This document shows, piece by piece, positions 1 through 8,791 of a DNA stretch of 64,000 bases. The position numbers and the translations under genes are program-made. This DNA is from Parvibaculum sp. (GTDB lineage: Bacteria > Pseudomonadota > Alphaproteobacteria > Parvibaculales > Parvibaculaceae): contig NZ_JAUYUS010000016.1 of the NCBI RefSeq assembly GCF_030694575.1, forward strand, positions 40,510-104,509, given 5' to 3'. Each line of letters opens with the position of its first letter. Position 1 is the first letter of the stretch. The notes below the pieces were generated by a model. The model ran no database searches and was not told the origin of the DNA. It saw only the letters and a list, made by a program, of their open reading frames with translations.

Positions 1-246
1 GACCTCCAAAAGACGATGGAGTTCTGGTTCCGAAAGAAGTTCAACCTGGCTCCGACTGACCCTCGATTCCTCGACATGACGACTGAGCAGCTAGTCGTCG
101 AGTTCTGGGCTTGGTCATACGACGCAAACCCGAACATCTCCGAGGAATACGAAGACGAGGATTTCGACATTGAGGAGGTAAAGCGGAGGATGGAGGAGAA
201 TCCGGACGATTGGTCGGACGTTCCCGCTGCTGACCAAGAGTCGTGA
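1..246 (+). CDS. Small phage protein before the tape measure gene (5' end outside window)
   Basis: The frame is open to the left window edge, and the first ATG at 16 has no convincing ribosome binding site, so this is probably the C-terminal part of a longer protein. The visible part is very acidic near its end (EEYEDEDFDIEE) and has aromatic-rich stretches such as EFWFRKKF and EFWAWSYD. It ends 32 bases before the tape measure gene. That is where contractile and siphophage genomes place tail assembly chaperones, often made through a frameshift. The chaperone role is inferred from position only, since no family motif is recognised. Confidence 0.6.
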   Translation, partial: DLQKTMEFWFRKKFNLAPTDPRFLDMTTEQLVVEFWAWSYDANPNISEEYEDEDFDIEEVKRRMEENPDDWSDVPAADQES

Positions 247-278
247 CTTGAGAATTACGTCGATCACCCGGAGCGGGA

Positions 279-3011
279 ATGTCCCAGAAAATTGACATCG
301 GCGTAAACGCCAATACCGGCCAGGCGGAAGCCTCGGTAAAGGGTATTGAGCGCGCGGCTGACGGCGTTGCGGAAGCCCTTGCCAATGTCAATAAGCAGGC
401 TCGCGCGGCCGCCGACGGTATCAAGGACGTCGAGACGCAGTCTCAACGTCTCAAGAACACTCAGTCGATATTGCAGCGCGAACTTGGCCGAGACATTTCG
501 AGCCGCGATGCTGACCACTTCCTGAAGAGTTTTGACCGCCTTCGTTCCGGCCGTGGAATTGGAAGCCGAAACGTCCGCGGCTTCAATGATTTCGAGAGCT
601 GGTATCAGGGGCACAGCGGCATTTTCAAGAACCCCGGCGATGCCGCCGCGCATCGTCGGCGCGTGCTTGCTATGGGCATGCAGGGGACGAGCTACGCCGC
701 GAATTACGGGGCACCGACGGGATCGCATAACGACGACGACGGCAGGTCGCAGCCCGTTGGAATGGACTTCGGTAGGGGCGTGCAGCGCGCGCAATCGACG
801 GCTATGGCGTTCGGCAAGAGCATGCTCGCGCTTGCCGGACTGCACTCCATTGTCGGGATGGCTGGATCGGCCGCCGACATGGCAACCGAGGAGAACGTCG
901 GCCTCGACACACTGAAGCGGGCCGCAGGCGATCTCACGACTGACTTCCAGAAGCTTCGGGATGAGGTGCGCGGCTCGACCGACGGTCTTGGCGTCACCTA
1001 TGTCGAGGCGGCGCGTCTCAGTCAGCAATTCGCCAAGACGGCCGGCAACCTCGAACGCGTCAACATCGCTGGAAATGTGCGAACCGGTATCGGTTTCAGC
1101 CGCTCCTACGGTCTCGATCCGACCGAAGGCGTCCAGTTCTTCGGCACCATGAAGCGCCTCGGGGCGACCGGCGGGGATGAGCAAAGCGCGCGGAAGCTCG
1201 CGCTCATGATCGGCGATGCGGTAAACGAGGGCGGGTATCTCGGGAAGGCCGATGAAATCCTTGGGGCAGTGGCCGACTACGCCACGCAAATCACGAGGAT
1301 CACCCTCGCGACGCCAAACGTCGGTGACTATGCGGCGATGCTCACATCCCTGATCAAGACCGGCCTGCCCGGCTTGGATCCTCAGGGGGCTGCAGCGCTT
1401 CTGAATGCCGCCGACGCATCGGTGCGCCGTGGTGGCGGTATGGGCGAGGCCGGCCTGAATTTCAGCTACGCGGCCATTCGGCGCTCGTCTCCCGGAATCG
1501 ACCCTGTGTCTGCCCAGGCGATGATGAGTGGTGGCCTCTTTGGCACGACGGAGAATACGTTCGGCGCTGGCACTGCGCTTGGGGACTGGTACGGCGCGCG
1601 CGGCATCGCCACGCCACGCTCGTCCAATGTAACGAACTTCGAGAAGATGCGCGGTCTCATGCGGCGCCAGTATGGAAGCAGCCCGTATTATCTGGACGCG
1701 ATGAAGAATTTCTTCGGTCTGTCGTCGGTTCAACAGGCCGCGGCGCTCGACAACATGAACCCCTCGGATTTGACCGCCTCACAACGGTTGCTAGGCAATG
1801 CCGGCGTCGACATATCACGGCTGTCGGCGAGTGGAATACAGGGTGTCTCCTCGATCGCCGGCGCACGCGGTATGGGCGATTTGACCTCGATCTACGCGAG
1901 GACGATGGGCCGCTCTGATATTTCAGGCGCCGATCGCGGGAACCTGAGCGCCGCCTTCAAAACTGGCGACGTCGAAAAGTTGCGTCATGCTCTGGTTCGG
2001 GTCGTTGGCACGTATGACCAGGAAAAGACTGAGGGTAGCGAGACGCGCCAGTCAATCTCCGATCTCAAAAATGAACTCACGCGTATCGGTGGCTCTCTGC
2101 TGTTTCCTCTCAATGCCATTCGCGACGGCGTGACCATGATGTCAATGGCTCTGGCTCCTGAGGAGTACAAGCGCCGGATGCAGGACCAGAAGGACGCAAG
2201 CACCGACTACGCCGCGATCTACCGCGCCCGCGGCGGCCGCGCGCCGGGGTTCTTGGACAGCGCAATGGCCGGTGACAAGGCGCGGTACGAAAAAATGAAA
2301 GCCGCCGGCGATGGGCCGGTCAATCTTGACGATGTCATTGCCAAGCCGGAGCAAGCCCGCGCCACGCTCGATCCGGCGAACTACGCCTATGAGATGGCCC
2401 GTCGGCAGGCGGTGCAAAAGATGATTGAGAAGGATTTCGGGGTCTCCAGTGCGACTGTGCCTCAATCGTGGCTCGATGAGATGTCTGAAACCGATCGGCT
2501 GCTCGGGCTGCCGGCCGGCATGTCGGCGCGGCAGATTGGCAAGGAAAGCAGCTTCGATCCGAACGCGGTGAACGTGAAGAGCGGAGCGATTGGGCTGGCG
2601 CAGGTTATGCCGTCGACGCTCGCGGCCTTGAATAAGAGGTTCGGGCGCGTTCTCGATCCGACGGACCCAATGGATGCGCTTCTGATCCATCGCGAGGTGA
2701 TGCGCGAGAACAAGGCTCGCTTCGGTAGCGACGCCGATGCCCTCCGAGCTTACAACGCCGGCTGGGACAAGAGTAAATGGAACAATACGGAGACCAACGA
2801 CTATGTCGACACGATCATGGGGGCGACGCCGATGCCGGGTGCGGCTCCAGGTGGCGGCAATGGCGGCGGCGAGTACACAGTCAGCTTCGCCGGCGAGGTG
2901 AACCTGCCGGTGAAGGATAGCCGTGGCGCTGAAATCGGCTCCGCGACGATTCGTCCGTTCGTCTCCGGTCGCCCGGCCGGCTCGCTCAACCAATCGCAGT
3001 GGGTTCGCTGA
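279..3011 (+). CDS. Tail tape measure protein with C-terminal lytic transglycosylase (SLT) domain
   Basis: A 910-residue protein at the tape-measure position. The N-terminal part has alternating helical, Ala/Asp-rich sequence. Around residues 170-200 a Gly/Ala-rich hydrophobic stretch (MLALAGLHSIVGMAGSAA) fits the membrane-interacting segment of tape measures. Residues about 740-840 form a Slt/goose-lysozyme-like domain, with the catalytic-Glu context KESSFDPNAVN, then GAIGLAQVMPST and the AYNAGW motif. Such domains open the peptidoglycan locally during DNA injection. The ATG has GGAG 7 bases upstream. The stop overlaps the next start (TGATG). Length sets tail length in this family, at roughly 0.15 nm per residue. 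Confidence 0.88.
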   Translation: MSQKIDIGVNANTGQAEASVKGIERAADGVAEALANVNKQARAAADGIKDVETQSQRLKNTQSILQRELGRDISSRDADHFLKSFDRLRSGRGIGSRNVRGFNDFESWYQGHSGIFKNPGDAAAHRRRVLAMGMQGTSYAANYGAPTGSHNDDDGRSQPVGMDFGRGVQRAQSTAMAFGKSMLALAGLHSIVGMAGSAADMATEENVGLDTLKRAAGDLTTDFQKLRDEVRGSTDGLGVTYVEAARLSQQFAKTAGNLERVNIAGNVRTGIGFSRSYGLDPTEGVQFFGTMKRLGATGGDEQSARKLALMIGDAVNEGGYLGKADEILGAVADYATQITRITLATPNVGDYAAMLTSLIKTGLPGLDPQGAAALLNAADASVRRGGGMGEAGLNFSYAAIRRSSPGIDPVSAQAMMSGGLFGTTENTFGAGTALGDWYGARGIATPRSSNVTNFEKMRGLMRRQYGSSPYYLDAMKNFFGLSSVQQAAALDNMNPSDLTASQRLLGNAGVDISRLSASGIQGVSSIAGARGMGDLTSIYARTMGRSDISGADRGNLSAAFKTGDVEKLRHALVRVVGTYDQEKTEGSETRQSISDLKNELTRIGGSLLFPLNAIRDGVTMMSMALAPEEYKRRMQDQKDASTDYAAIYRARGGRAPGFLDSAMAGDKARYEKMKAAGDGPVNLDDVIAKPEQARATLDPANYAYEMARRQAVQKMIEKDFGVSSATVPQSWLDEMSETDRLLGLPAGMSARQIGKESSFDPNAVNVKSGAIGLAQVMPSTLAALNKRFGRVLDPTDPMDALLIHREVMRENKARFGSDADALRAYNAGWDKSKWNNTETNDYVDTIMGATPMPGAAPGGGNGGGEYTVSFAGEVNLPVKDSRGAEIGSATIRPFVSGRPAGSLNQSQWVR

Positions 3012-4531
3012 TGGCGATACCTACCTTCATGCCGCAAATCTCCGTTGTCCTGAAGAAGAATATCGGACGCGGGACGGTCGCCGGAACGATTGCTGCGTCC
3101 GAACGGTTCAAGGGGACTGCGCGAGAAATCGACCTGACGCCATATCTCTGGGAAAGTGGGCCTGTCGTTGTCGACAAGTCCGTGCGCCAGCCCGCCGGCA
3201 TGTTCTCGATCACGCTTGGCGACAAGATGGCGGCTGGAGAGTTTGAGTCGCTCTACGGTCTGATCGAGCCTATGGACGTCATTGAAATCCGGATGGCGCG
3301 CAACACTTCAAAGTATCTCGGGGCTGGCTTCAAAAAGAACATGCCGATCAAGATGCGGGGGTTTGTTACCCGCATTGGACGCGATGAGGTCATGGGGGAA
3401 AGCGGCCCGACACGCGCGATCATCGTCACCGGCCACGACTACGGCAAGATATTGCAGATTATGCAAATTGCCTATCTTCCGAACGAGGTCACGGGGCAGC
3501 GGTTGCTTACCTATTTCAAGTTCTTCGAAAATTACGGCATCGGTGCTGAGCCGGACAAGCCGTCGTCGGCGTTTGTCGAAGAGGTGGTGCGCGAGGTGCT
3601 GAATCCATTTCTGGCGGACATGCGCGCGGCCGCAACGAAAAGCGACGTGTCCTCTGGCGTGTCTCCGGTTCTCGACATTATCGCGGACGCCAGCGTCACA
3701 AAGGGCGTCATCAGTCCGTTCGGCACCAACCAATGGCCTGGCGGCACGATTTACGACATGCTCACCCACTACGGCGACGTTGGCCCCTGGAACGAAATGT
3801 TCGTTGAGGATCGCGAAGACGCGCCATATCTCGTCTACCGGCCGAATCCGTTCAAGGATCCGTCGGGTACGCTCATACAGGAAATGAGAAAGGCACCTGC
3901 CTCGGTAACGGTCTATGACGAGGAAGTGGCGGTGCTGAGTGTCGCCCGCGACGATGCGGCCGTGTCCAATTATTATTGGGTCAACGCGCAGTCATATTCT
4001 CTGATCGGCGATCCGATGCTTCGCGTCGCGGCCGCAAACTCACAGCCGGCCGCGTCCTTTTACCTCGCCGATTATCCGAACAGTTCGCCGTTCCTCTACG
4101 GCTTCAGGCGGATGGAGGTGCAGACACAGCAGGGCCCGCGGATTGACGGTCAGGCGGAGGCGGTCTTTGAGTCCGGGCAGGCGTCCGGACTGGAGTTCAT
4201 CTCCGATCGCCGCGCCATTCTGGTTGCGAACAACCGAGACAATGTCGTGTTTGAAAGTGGTTTCTCCCGAATTCGCGGCCGCGAGGACATGAATCCAGGC
4301 ATGACGATGAAGCTCGTTCGCGGGACGGATGCCGTCGGGGCGGCGCGCGGCGAAGGTGTGACCTCAGAGTTCTATGTCCCGGCCGTTCGGCAGGAGTTCG
4401 TTCCGTTTCACGGCTACACGACAACGCTGACGCTGGAGCGAGGGACGGGATTCATAGAGCGCGTTCAACGCGACGGCGGGGCAAATCCGCCATATCTCTC
4501 TGAGAAGCGTATGGGTGGTGTCTATGCGTGA
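3011..4531 (+). CDS. Baseplate hub protein (T4 gp27 / Mu gp44-like role)
   Basis: A 506-residue protein directly after the tape measure and overlapping it by one base (TGATG). The ORF track begins at an upstream GTG (2999), but the ATG at 3011 is the coupled start. The sequence is beta-rich with a basic early segment (SVVLKKNIGRGTVAG) and a repeated pattern of short strands, as in tail-hub domains that form the ring below the tube. It is followed at once by the spike gene, the usual hub-spike order. The role rests on position, size and general composition rather than a diagnostic motif. Confidence 0.7.
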   Translation: MAIPTFMPQISVVLKKNIGRGTVAGTIAASERFKGTAREIDLTPYLWESGPVVVDKSVRQPAGMFSITLGDKMAAGEFESLYGLIEPMDVIEIRMARNTSKYLGAGFKKNMPIKMRGFVTRIGRDEVMGESGPTRAIIVTGHDYGKILQIMQIAYLPNEVTGQRLLTYFKFFENYGIGAEPDKPSSAFVEEVVREVLNPFLADMRAAATKSDVSSGVSPVLDIIADASVTKGVISPFGTNQWPGGTIYDMLTHYGDVGPWNEMFVEDREDAPYLVYRPNPFKDPSGTLIQEMRKAPASVTVYDEEVAVLSVARDDAAVSNYYWVNAQSYSLIGDPMLRVAAANSQPAASFYLADYPNSSPFLYGFRRMEVQTQQGPRIDGQAEAVFESGQASGLEFISDRRAILVANNRDNVVFESGFSRIRGREDMNPGMTMKLVRGTDAVGAARGEGVTSEFYVPAVRQEFVPFHGYTTTLTLERGTGFIERVQRDGGANPPYLSEKRMGGVYA

Positions 4532-5438
4532 CGGTCTGCGTATCGCAAAAGTTGCGAAGATTCACCCGAGCGGCCATGCCGCTGACATTCTGTTTCTCGA
4601 CGACAACTCGCGCGTGCCTATGGTTCAGATTATGGCTGGCGCCGCGAGCACGGACAGCGGCATCAACGATCTCGCGTCACCGACGGTCGGGGCAGCCGGA
4701 GATCCATACGATCCAGCGCAGACGAAGAAAAGGGACATCTACGCCATTGTCGGCAGCATCGCCGGCGGCACGCCTATCGTGCTTGGCTTCCTGTACCCTC
4801 AAGTCTGCCAAATGCTCTTCTCCGATATGAACCGCCGTGTCGTTCGACACGCGAGCGATGTTTACGAGACGACGGATGCGGATGGGAACCATGAATTCTA
4901 CCATCCGAGCGGGACATATTTCCGGGTGGGCACCTCGCCGGCGCATGAGGATCTGACCGGCAAGGATTTCGACAAGAAGTGGAGTATCGAGAGGAACAAG
5001 GACAAGGCGGTCCACGTTCACCTTGAGCTGAAGAGCGCAGGCGAGACGAAAGTCCTGATCGATGCCGCGCCGAACGGCAATGTCACCGTCCAGCATGTCG
5101 GCGATTTGACCTGCGAGACGGGCGGGAACGCTACTGTCACCGTGGCCGGGACAACTGTTCTGAATTCGTCGGGTGCCGTCTCTGTCAACTGCCCGGTGAG
5201 CGTCACCGTCGACACGCCTCAGGCCACATTCAAGGGCAGGGTGAATGTCGAGGGGCTGTTCACCTATGAGGCCGGACTGATAGGGCATGGCGACAATGGC
5301 ACCGGCAACGCAGGGTCGATCACCGGCACCTTGCGCACGTCGTCTGGCGACATGATTGCCGATGGCGTGAGCCTGAAGACGCATCCGCACGCCAATGGCG
5401 GCGGCATCGGCCCATCCGGGCTCCCAATCCCCAGCTAG
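4515..5438 (+). CDS. Baseplate spike / assembly protein V (Mu gp45, P2 gpV-like)
   Basis: The protein of about 307 residues has an N-terminal OB-like region (VPMVQIMAGA), a middle region resembling gp5/gpV spikes, and a C-terminal repetitive beta section (VTVAGTTVLNSSGAVSVN) as in a triple-stranded beta-helix. It ends with THPHANGGGIGPSG. A His-x-His pair followed by a Gly/Pro-rich tip matches the metal-binding apex of P2 gpV and phi92 gp138 spikes. This protein would form the membrane-piercing tip. GTG 4515 has GAGAAG upstream, but ATG 4524 is also possible. The gene overlaps the hub gene. Confidence 0.8.
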   Translation: MVSMRDGLRIAKVAKIHPSGHAADILFLDDNSRVPMVQIMAGAASTDSGINDLASPTVGAAGDPYDPAQTKKRDIYAIVGSIAGGTPIVLGFLYPQVCQMLFSDMNRRVVRHASDVYETTDADGNHEFYHPSGTYFRVGTSPAHEDLTGKDFDKKWSIERNKDKAVHVHLELKSAGETKVLIDAAPNGNVTVQHVGDLTCETGGNATVTVAGTTVLNSSGAVSVNCPVSVTVDTPQATFKGRVNVEGLFTYEAGLIGHGDNGTGNAGSITGTLRTSSGDMIADGVSLKTHPHANGGGIGPSGLPIPS

Positions 5439-5812
5439 TTGTTCATGGGCTTCCCGGCCCTGAATAGCATGTCGTCTGTGCGGTAGTCGTAGAAGGTGGC
5501 AAGGCAGTATCCGAGGTCTGAGACGTAGACGGACGTCATGCGTCCCCCAACGGGGTCGCCAACGGCCGTGAACCGAACGACATCCACCCGACCGTCCACC
5601 ATGTCTTGTCGGTCGAAGACGACTTCGGCCTTGAATTTAGTCCTCATGTACGCCTCGGCTTCTGAAATCAGGTCTCTTGACCAGGGGCGGCATCCTTGTG
5701 ACGGCGACTGACGCGACCAGTCCATAAGCCAGAACGGCTCTGCGGCCGCCGGCGCTGCGGTGAGGATGAGGAGGGAGGCAACTATCGCTGAGAGACGCAT
5801 TTTCGGGCCCAT
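5435..5812 (-). CDS. Secreted small protein, reverse-strand moron within the baseplate operon
   Basis: The 125-residue protein has a clear Sec signal peptide (MRLSAIVASLLILTAAPAAA, cleavage after AAA-EP). The mature part is about 100 residues with two Cys (QGCRPW and GYCLATF) that could form a disulfide. ATG 5812 is preferred because GGAG lies about 10 bases upstream; ATG 5800 is the alternative. The longer ORF in the track is an upstream extension. The gene runs against every neighbour and its stop overlaps that of the spike gene by four bases. A lone exported protein of this kind is typical of a moron expressed from the prophage. No family is recognised. Confidence 0.75.
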   Translation of the reverse strand: MGPKMRLSAIVASLLILTAAPAAAEPFWLMDWSRQSPSQGCRPWSRDLISEAEAYMRTKFKAEVVFDRQDMVDGRVDVVRFTAVGDPVGGRMTSVYVSDLGYCLATFYDYRTDDMLFRAGKPMNN

Positions 5813-5907
5813 GAGGCGGTTTCTCCGATTAATGTTCCATATTCCGTTGTCCCTGCCAAGTGATTGCCGCTCGGTGGCGATTGGGGTCGTGATCGCATAC
5901 TGAGAAA

Positions 5908-7044
5908 ATGGCTCCAACGTCACAAAAAGCAGGGGATCGGCCGATCTCCTTCCTCCTTTCCGATGGTTACACCGGGAAGCTGACGAGCGTTGAGATGGTG
6001 ATACGGCCCGAGGATTTGACGAGGATCGAGCCCTCGCGGCTTTCCGTGACGCAGACTCTCGGCGGGGCGTGGGCGGATGGCTTCGGCCCCGGCATTTCAA
6101 CCATCAGCATTTCCGGTCACACCGGCTGGCGCGGCGGGCTCGGGGCGGATGGCGCGGCCTCCTTCGCGAAGCTGCGGGACATCGTTTTCGTCGAGTGGCA
6201 CCGCCTTCGGGAACAGGCCAAGGAAGTTGGGCAGGATCCCGACGTCGTGAAACTGATTTTTTCAGACGCTCTCGACAATATCGTTAACGTCGTCGCGCCG
6301 GGACAAATGGTTCTGAAGAGGAACCGAAATCGTCCCCTCCTGATGATGTATCAGATTCCGTTGACGGTTCTCGCCGACCGCCTCGACGATGAAACGCGTG
6401 ATGCTATCGGACTAGGCGCCGGCGCCGACGATCTCGGCCTTGACAGTCTCGCGGACAGCCTTGCTCGGCTTGAGGAGTATGCGGCGTCCGTGCGCGACTT
6501 CATTGATGCCAACCTGATCGGCCCTGTGACGGAGTTCATGAACCTCGCCAATACGGCGATCGCGCGCGCGATGGATGCAATCTCGACCTCGAAGGGCATC
6601 ATCAGCGCTCAGGCAAACCAGTTTATTGCCTTCGCCTCGGATATAGCGGCGGTTGGCCGCAATGCGTTCAATATGTACAACGCCGTCGTCAACATGCCTG
6701 ACTATCTCCGGTTTCAGGTGTCGCGGGTGTCGAGCGCGTTTTCGAACGTGTTCTGCGTCTTCCAGAACGTCTTTCGCAGGACGCGTCTCTACCCCGACTA
6801 TTCCGACGTCTACGGGGCCTCGAACTGCTCGTCCACGAGCGGTGGTTCGCCGCTGAGCCCGCTCCGCTTCGGCAATACGTTCGACCAAATCACAAGCGAC
6901 TTTTCGTCACCGGTATCGGTTTCCGCTGAAGCATCGGCGGACATCATCTGGCTGAAGAAATCTGACCCTGTCCTGTTTCCATCGACGGTGAGTGACATTG
7001 GATCGCGCCTTCGGTCGATCGGAAGCGGAGTGTCGTTCACATGA
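5908..7044 (+). CDS. Tail/baseplate structural protein of unassigned family
   Basis: A 378-residue protein between the moron and the wedge gene. The first 150 residues are beta-rich, with an ISGHTGWR segment and a following aromatic/basic region (EWHRLREQAKEVG). Residues 170-290 are mostly helical, and the C-terminus is Ser/Gly-rich. Position between spike and gp25-like genes suggests a baseplate adaptor or a Mu gpN-like protein. It overlaps the next gene through ATGA. I did not recognise a named family with confidence. Confidence 0.6.
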   Translation: MAPTSQKAGDRPISFLLSDGYTGKLTSVEMVIRPEDLTRIEPSRLSVTQTLGGAWADGFGPGISTISISGHTGWRGGLGADGAASFAKLRDIVFVEWHRLREQAKEVGQDPDVVKLIFSDALDNIVNVVAPGQMVLKRNRNRPLLMMYQIPLTVLADRLDDETRDAIGLGAGADDLGLDSLADSLARLEEYAASVRDFIDANLIGPVTEFMNLANTAIARAMDAISTSKGIISAQANQFIAFASDIAAVGRNAFNMYNAVVNMPDYLRFQVSRVSSAFSNVFCVFQNVFRRTRLYPDYSDVYGASNCSSTSGGSPLSPLRFGNTFDQITSDFSSPVSVSAEASADIIWLKKSDPVLFPSTVSDIGSRLRSIGSGVSFT

Positions 7045-7649
7045 CAGACAAAGCGCTCACCGGCTTCCGCCTGGTAGAGATTCAGCACAACGACACTTTG
7101 CAGGAAATCGCCGCCAGAGAATTGGGCGACGCGGAGCGCTGGCCGGAAATCATCGCAATAAATGGTCTGGCTCATCCATATCTGACTGGCGACGCCGGCG
7201 CGGCGAGTACCACGGTTCGTCTGTACGGATCGCTCCTGCTCGTTCCTTCGGCGACGATACAGGTCGCGGCCGATGTCGACGAAGACTCCGTATATGGCGT
7301 CGACGTTGCCCTCCCGGAGGGGCGCCTTGAGGCCGAAGACGGGGACATCGTGCTTATCAGGGGGCGCGCCAACCTGCGGCAGGCTCTGACGCACAAGATC
7401 GGTACGGCCCTGCGTGAACTTCTCTACCACCCAACATACGGATGCGGTGTGTGGCGGCTCAAGGGCGTCACAAATGGACCAACGTCCGGGCTGCTTTCGG
7501 CTCAATTTGTGAAGGACGCAGTGATCTCGGATGACCGCGTCGACACAGTGAAGTCGTCTATCGCCTCTGTGAAGGGGGATGCAATCGAGGTCTCAACGAT
7601 CGCCATGCCGATAGCCGGTACATCCATCGACCTCCACCTGCTCACCTGA
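7041..7649 (+). CDS. LysM domain fused to gp25-like (GPW/gp25) baseplate wedge protein
   Basis: The protein is 202 residues. Residues about 8-60 are LysM-like (VEIQHNDTLQEIAARELGD, then WPEIIAINGL), a fold that binds peptidoglycan or acts as a small structural module in tails. Residues about 95-200 carry the wedge signature with NLRQALTHKIGTALREL, a HPTYGCGVW segment and a closing beta region, as in T4 gp25 and Mu gp46. Wedge proteins link hub and sheath in contractile tails. ATGA overlap with the gene before and a 14-base gap to baseplate J indicate one operon. Confidence 0.75.
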   Translation: MTDKALTGFRLVEIQHNDTLQEIAARELGDAERWPEIIAINGLAHPYLTGDAGAASTTVRLYGSLLLVPSATIQVAADVDEDSVYGVDVALPEGRLEAEDGDIVLIRGRANLRQALTHKIGTALRELLYHPTYGCGVWRLKGVTNGPTSGLLSAQFVKDAVISDDRVDTVKSSIASVKGDAIEVSTIAMPIAGTSIDLHLLT

Positions 7650-7663
7650 TCGGAGAATTAGAA

Positions 7664-8791
7664 GTGGCCGGTTTTCAAATCAAGAACTTCACGTCGATCG
7701 TCGCGTCGATGATCAACCATATGAAGGGGACGCAGAACAAGGTCACCGACTTTCGCGTCGGTTCGGTCGTTCGGACGCTTGTCGAGGCGCCGGCTATAGA
7801 AATCGAAGAGCTGTACCAGCAAATGTTCAACGGCCTGACCCAGGCCATTCCCGTGGCGACGTACAGGTCGTTCAATTTCGATGCTCTTGAGGCGGTGGCG
7901 GCGACTGGTCTTATTCAGGTGGTCGTTACCTCCTCCGAGGATGACGTGATCATTCAGGCCGGCTCGTCATTCAAGGTCGATGGTGTGCCAGTGACCTATG
8001 TGTCGATCGGCGACACGACAATCGACGCCGGAGACACGACGGCGAATATTCTCGTGGCCGCCAGCACGGCGGGAACTGCAGGAAATGTAGAGGCTGGTCA
8101 GGGGTTCACCGTGAATCCGGTCCCACAAGGGTTTGTCAGCGCCACAAACGCGATCGGGTTCCTAAACGGGCGAGACGAGGAGACCGCAGACCAGCGGAAG
8201 CAAAGGTTCAATGACTACATCGCCACCCTTCAACGCGGGACAGTAGAGTCGATCAAATACGGTCTGAAAACGGCTTCTCTGTCGAACGCCGACGGTATCC
8301 AGACTGAACGGGTTGCGGCCGCGTCAATCGTGGAGCCATACGTCGACGACATCACCGAACCGACCGGTCTGGTAAACGCCTACATTCACAATGGTGTCGG
8401 CGGAACCTCGGCCGAACTCGTCACCAAAGCCCAGAAGATTGTCGACGGGTACAGGGACGTCAACGGGAATCCAGTTCCGGGATGGAAGGCGGCCGGCGTC
8501 GTCGTCAATGTTGCGGCGGCGACGGAAGTCGAGATTGACGTCACGGGGATACTCACCGGGAGGCCTGGGTATTCCATCTCGAACCTGATCGCACTTTCCG
8601 AGTCTGTTCTTAGCACCTACATCCGCAGCCTCGATAACGGGGAGACGTTCCTTCGTGCTCGTGCGATCGCGCTCGTAATGGCGATACCAGGCGTATCAAA
8701 TTTCGTTCCATCTCTGCCGGCAACCGATCTCACTTCAGACGTTCCGGAGAAATATGTCCCCGGCGCGTTCGATATTTCGGAGGCGGCATGA
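7664..8791 (+). CDS. Baseplate assembly protein J
   Basis: The 375-residue protein has the layout of the Baseplate_J family. It has an N-terminal helix region with FRVGSVVRTLVEAPA and EELYQQMFNGL, a central domain with SSFKVDGVPVTYVSIGDTTI and the AGTAGNVEAG segment, then NGRDEETADQRKQRF and C-terminal beta-alpha repeats (VDVTGILTGRPGYS). J forms the outer wedge ring of contractile-tail baseplates. The start is GTG with GGAG about nine bases upstream. It couples to the following gene by ATGA. Confidence 0.88.
   Translation: MAGFQIKNFTSIVASMINHMKGTQNKVTDFRVGSVVRTLVEAPAIEIEELYQQMFNGLTQAIPVATYRSFNFDALEAVAATGLIQVVVTSSEDDVIIQAGSSFKVDGVPVTYVSIGDTTIDAGDTTANILVAASTAGTAGNVEAGQGFTVNPVPQGFVSATNAIGFLNGRDEETADQRKQRFNDYIATLQRGTVESIKYGLKTASLSNADGIQTERVAAASIVEPYVDDITEPTGLVNAYIHNGVGGTSAELVTKAQKIVDGYRDVNGNPVPGWKAAGVVVNVAAATEVEIDVTGILTGRPGYSISNLIALSESVLSTYIRSLDNGETFLRARAIALVMAIPGVSNFVPSLPATDLTSDVPEKYVPGAFDISEAA

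Noticed and set aside
264-1733. Long minus-strand ORF of 489 aa across the tape measure gene
   Set aside because: It is the antisense shadow of the tape measure gene, with Arg/His-rich composition and no motif. The plus-strand frame has a proper ribosome binding site and domain content.
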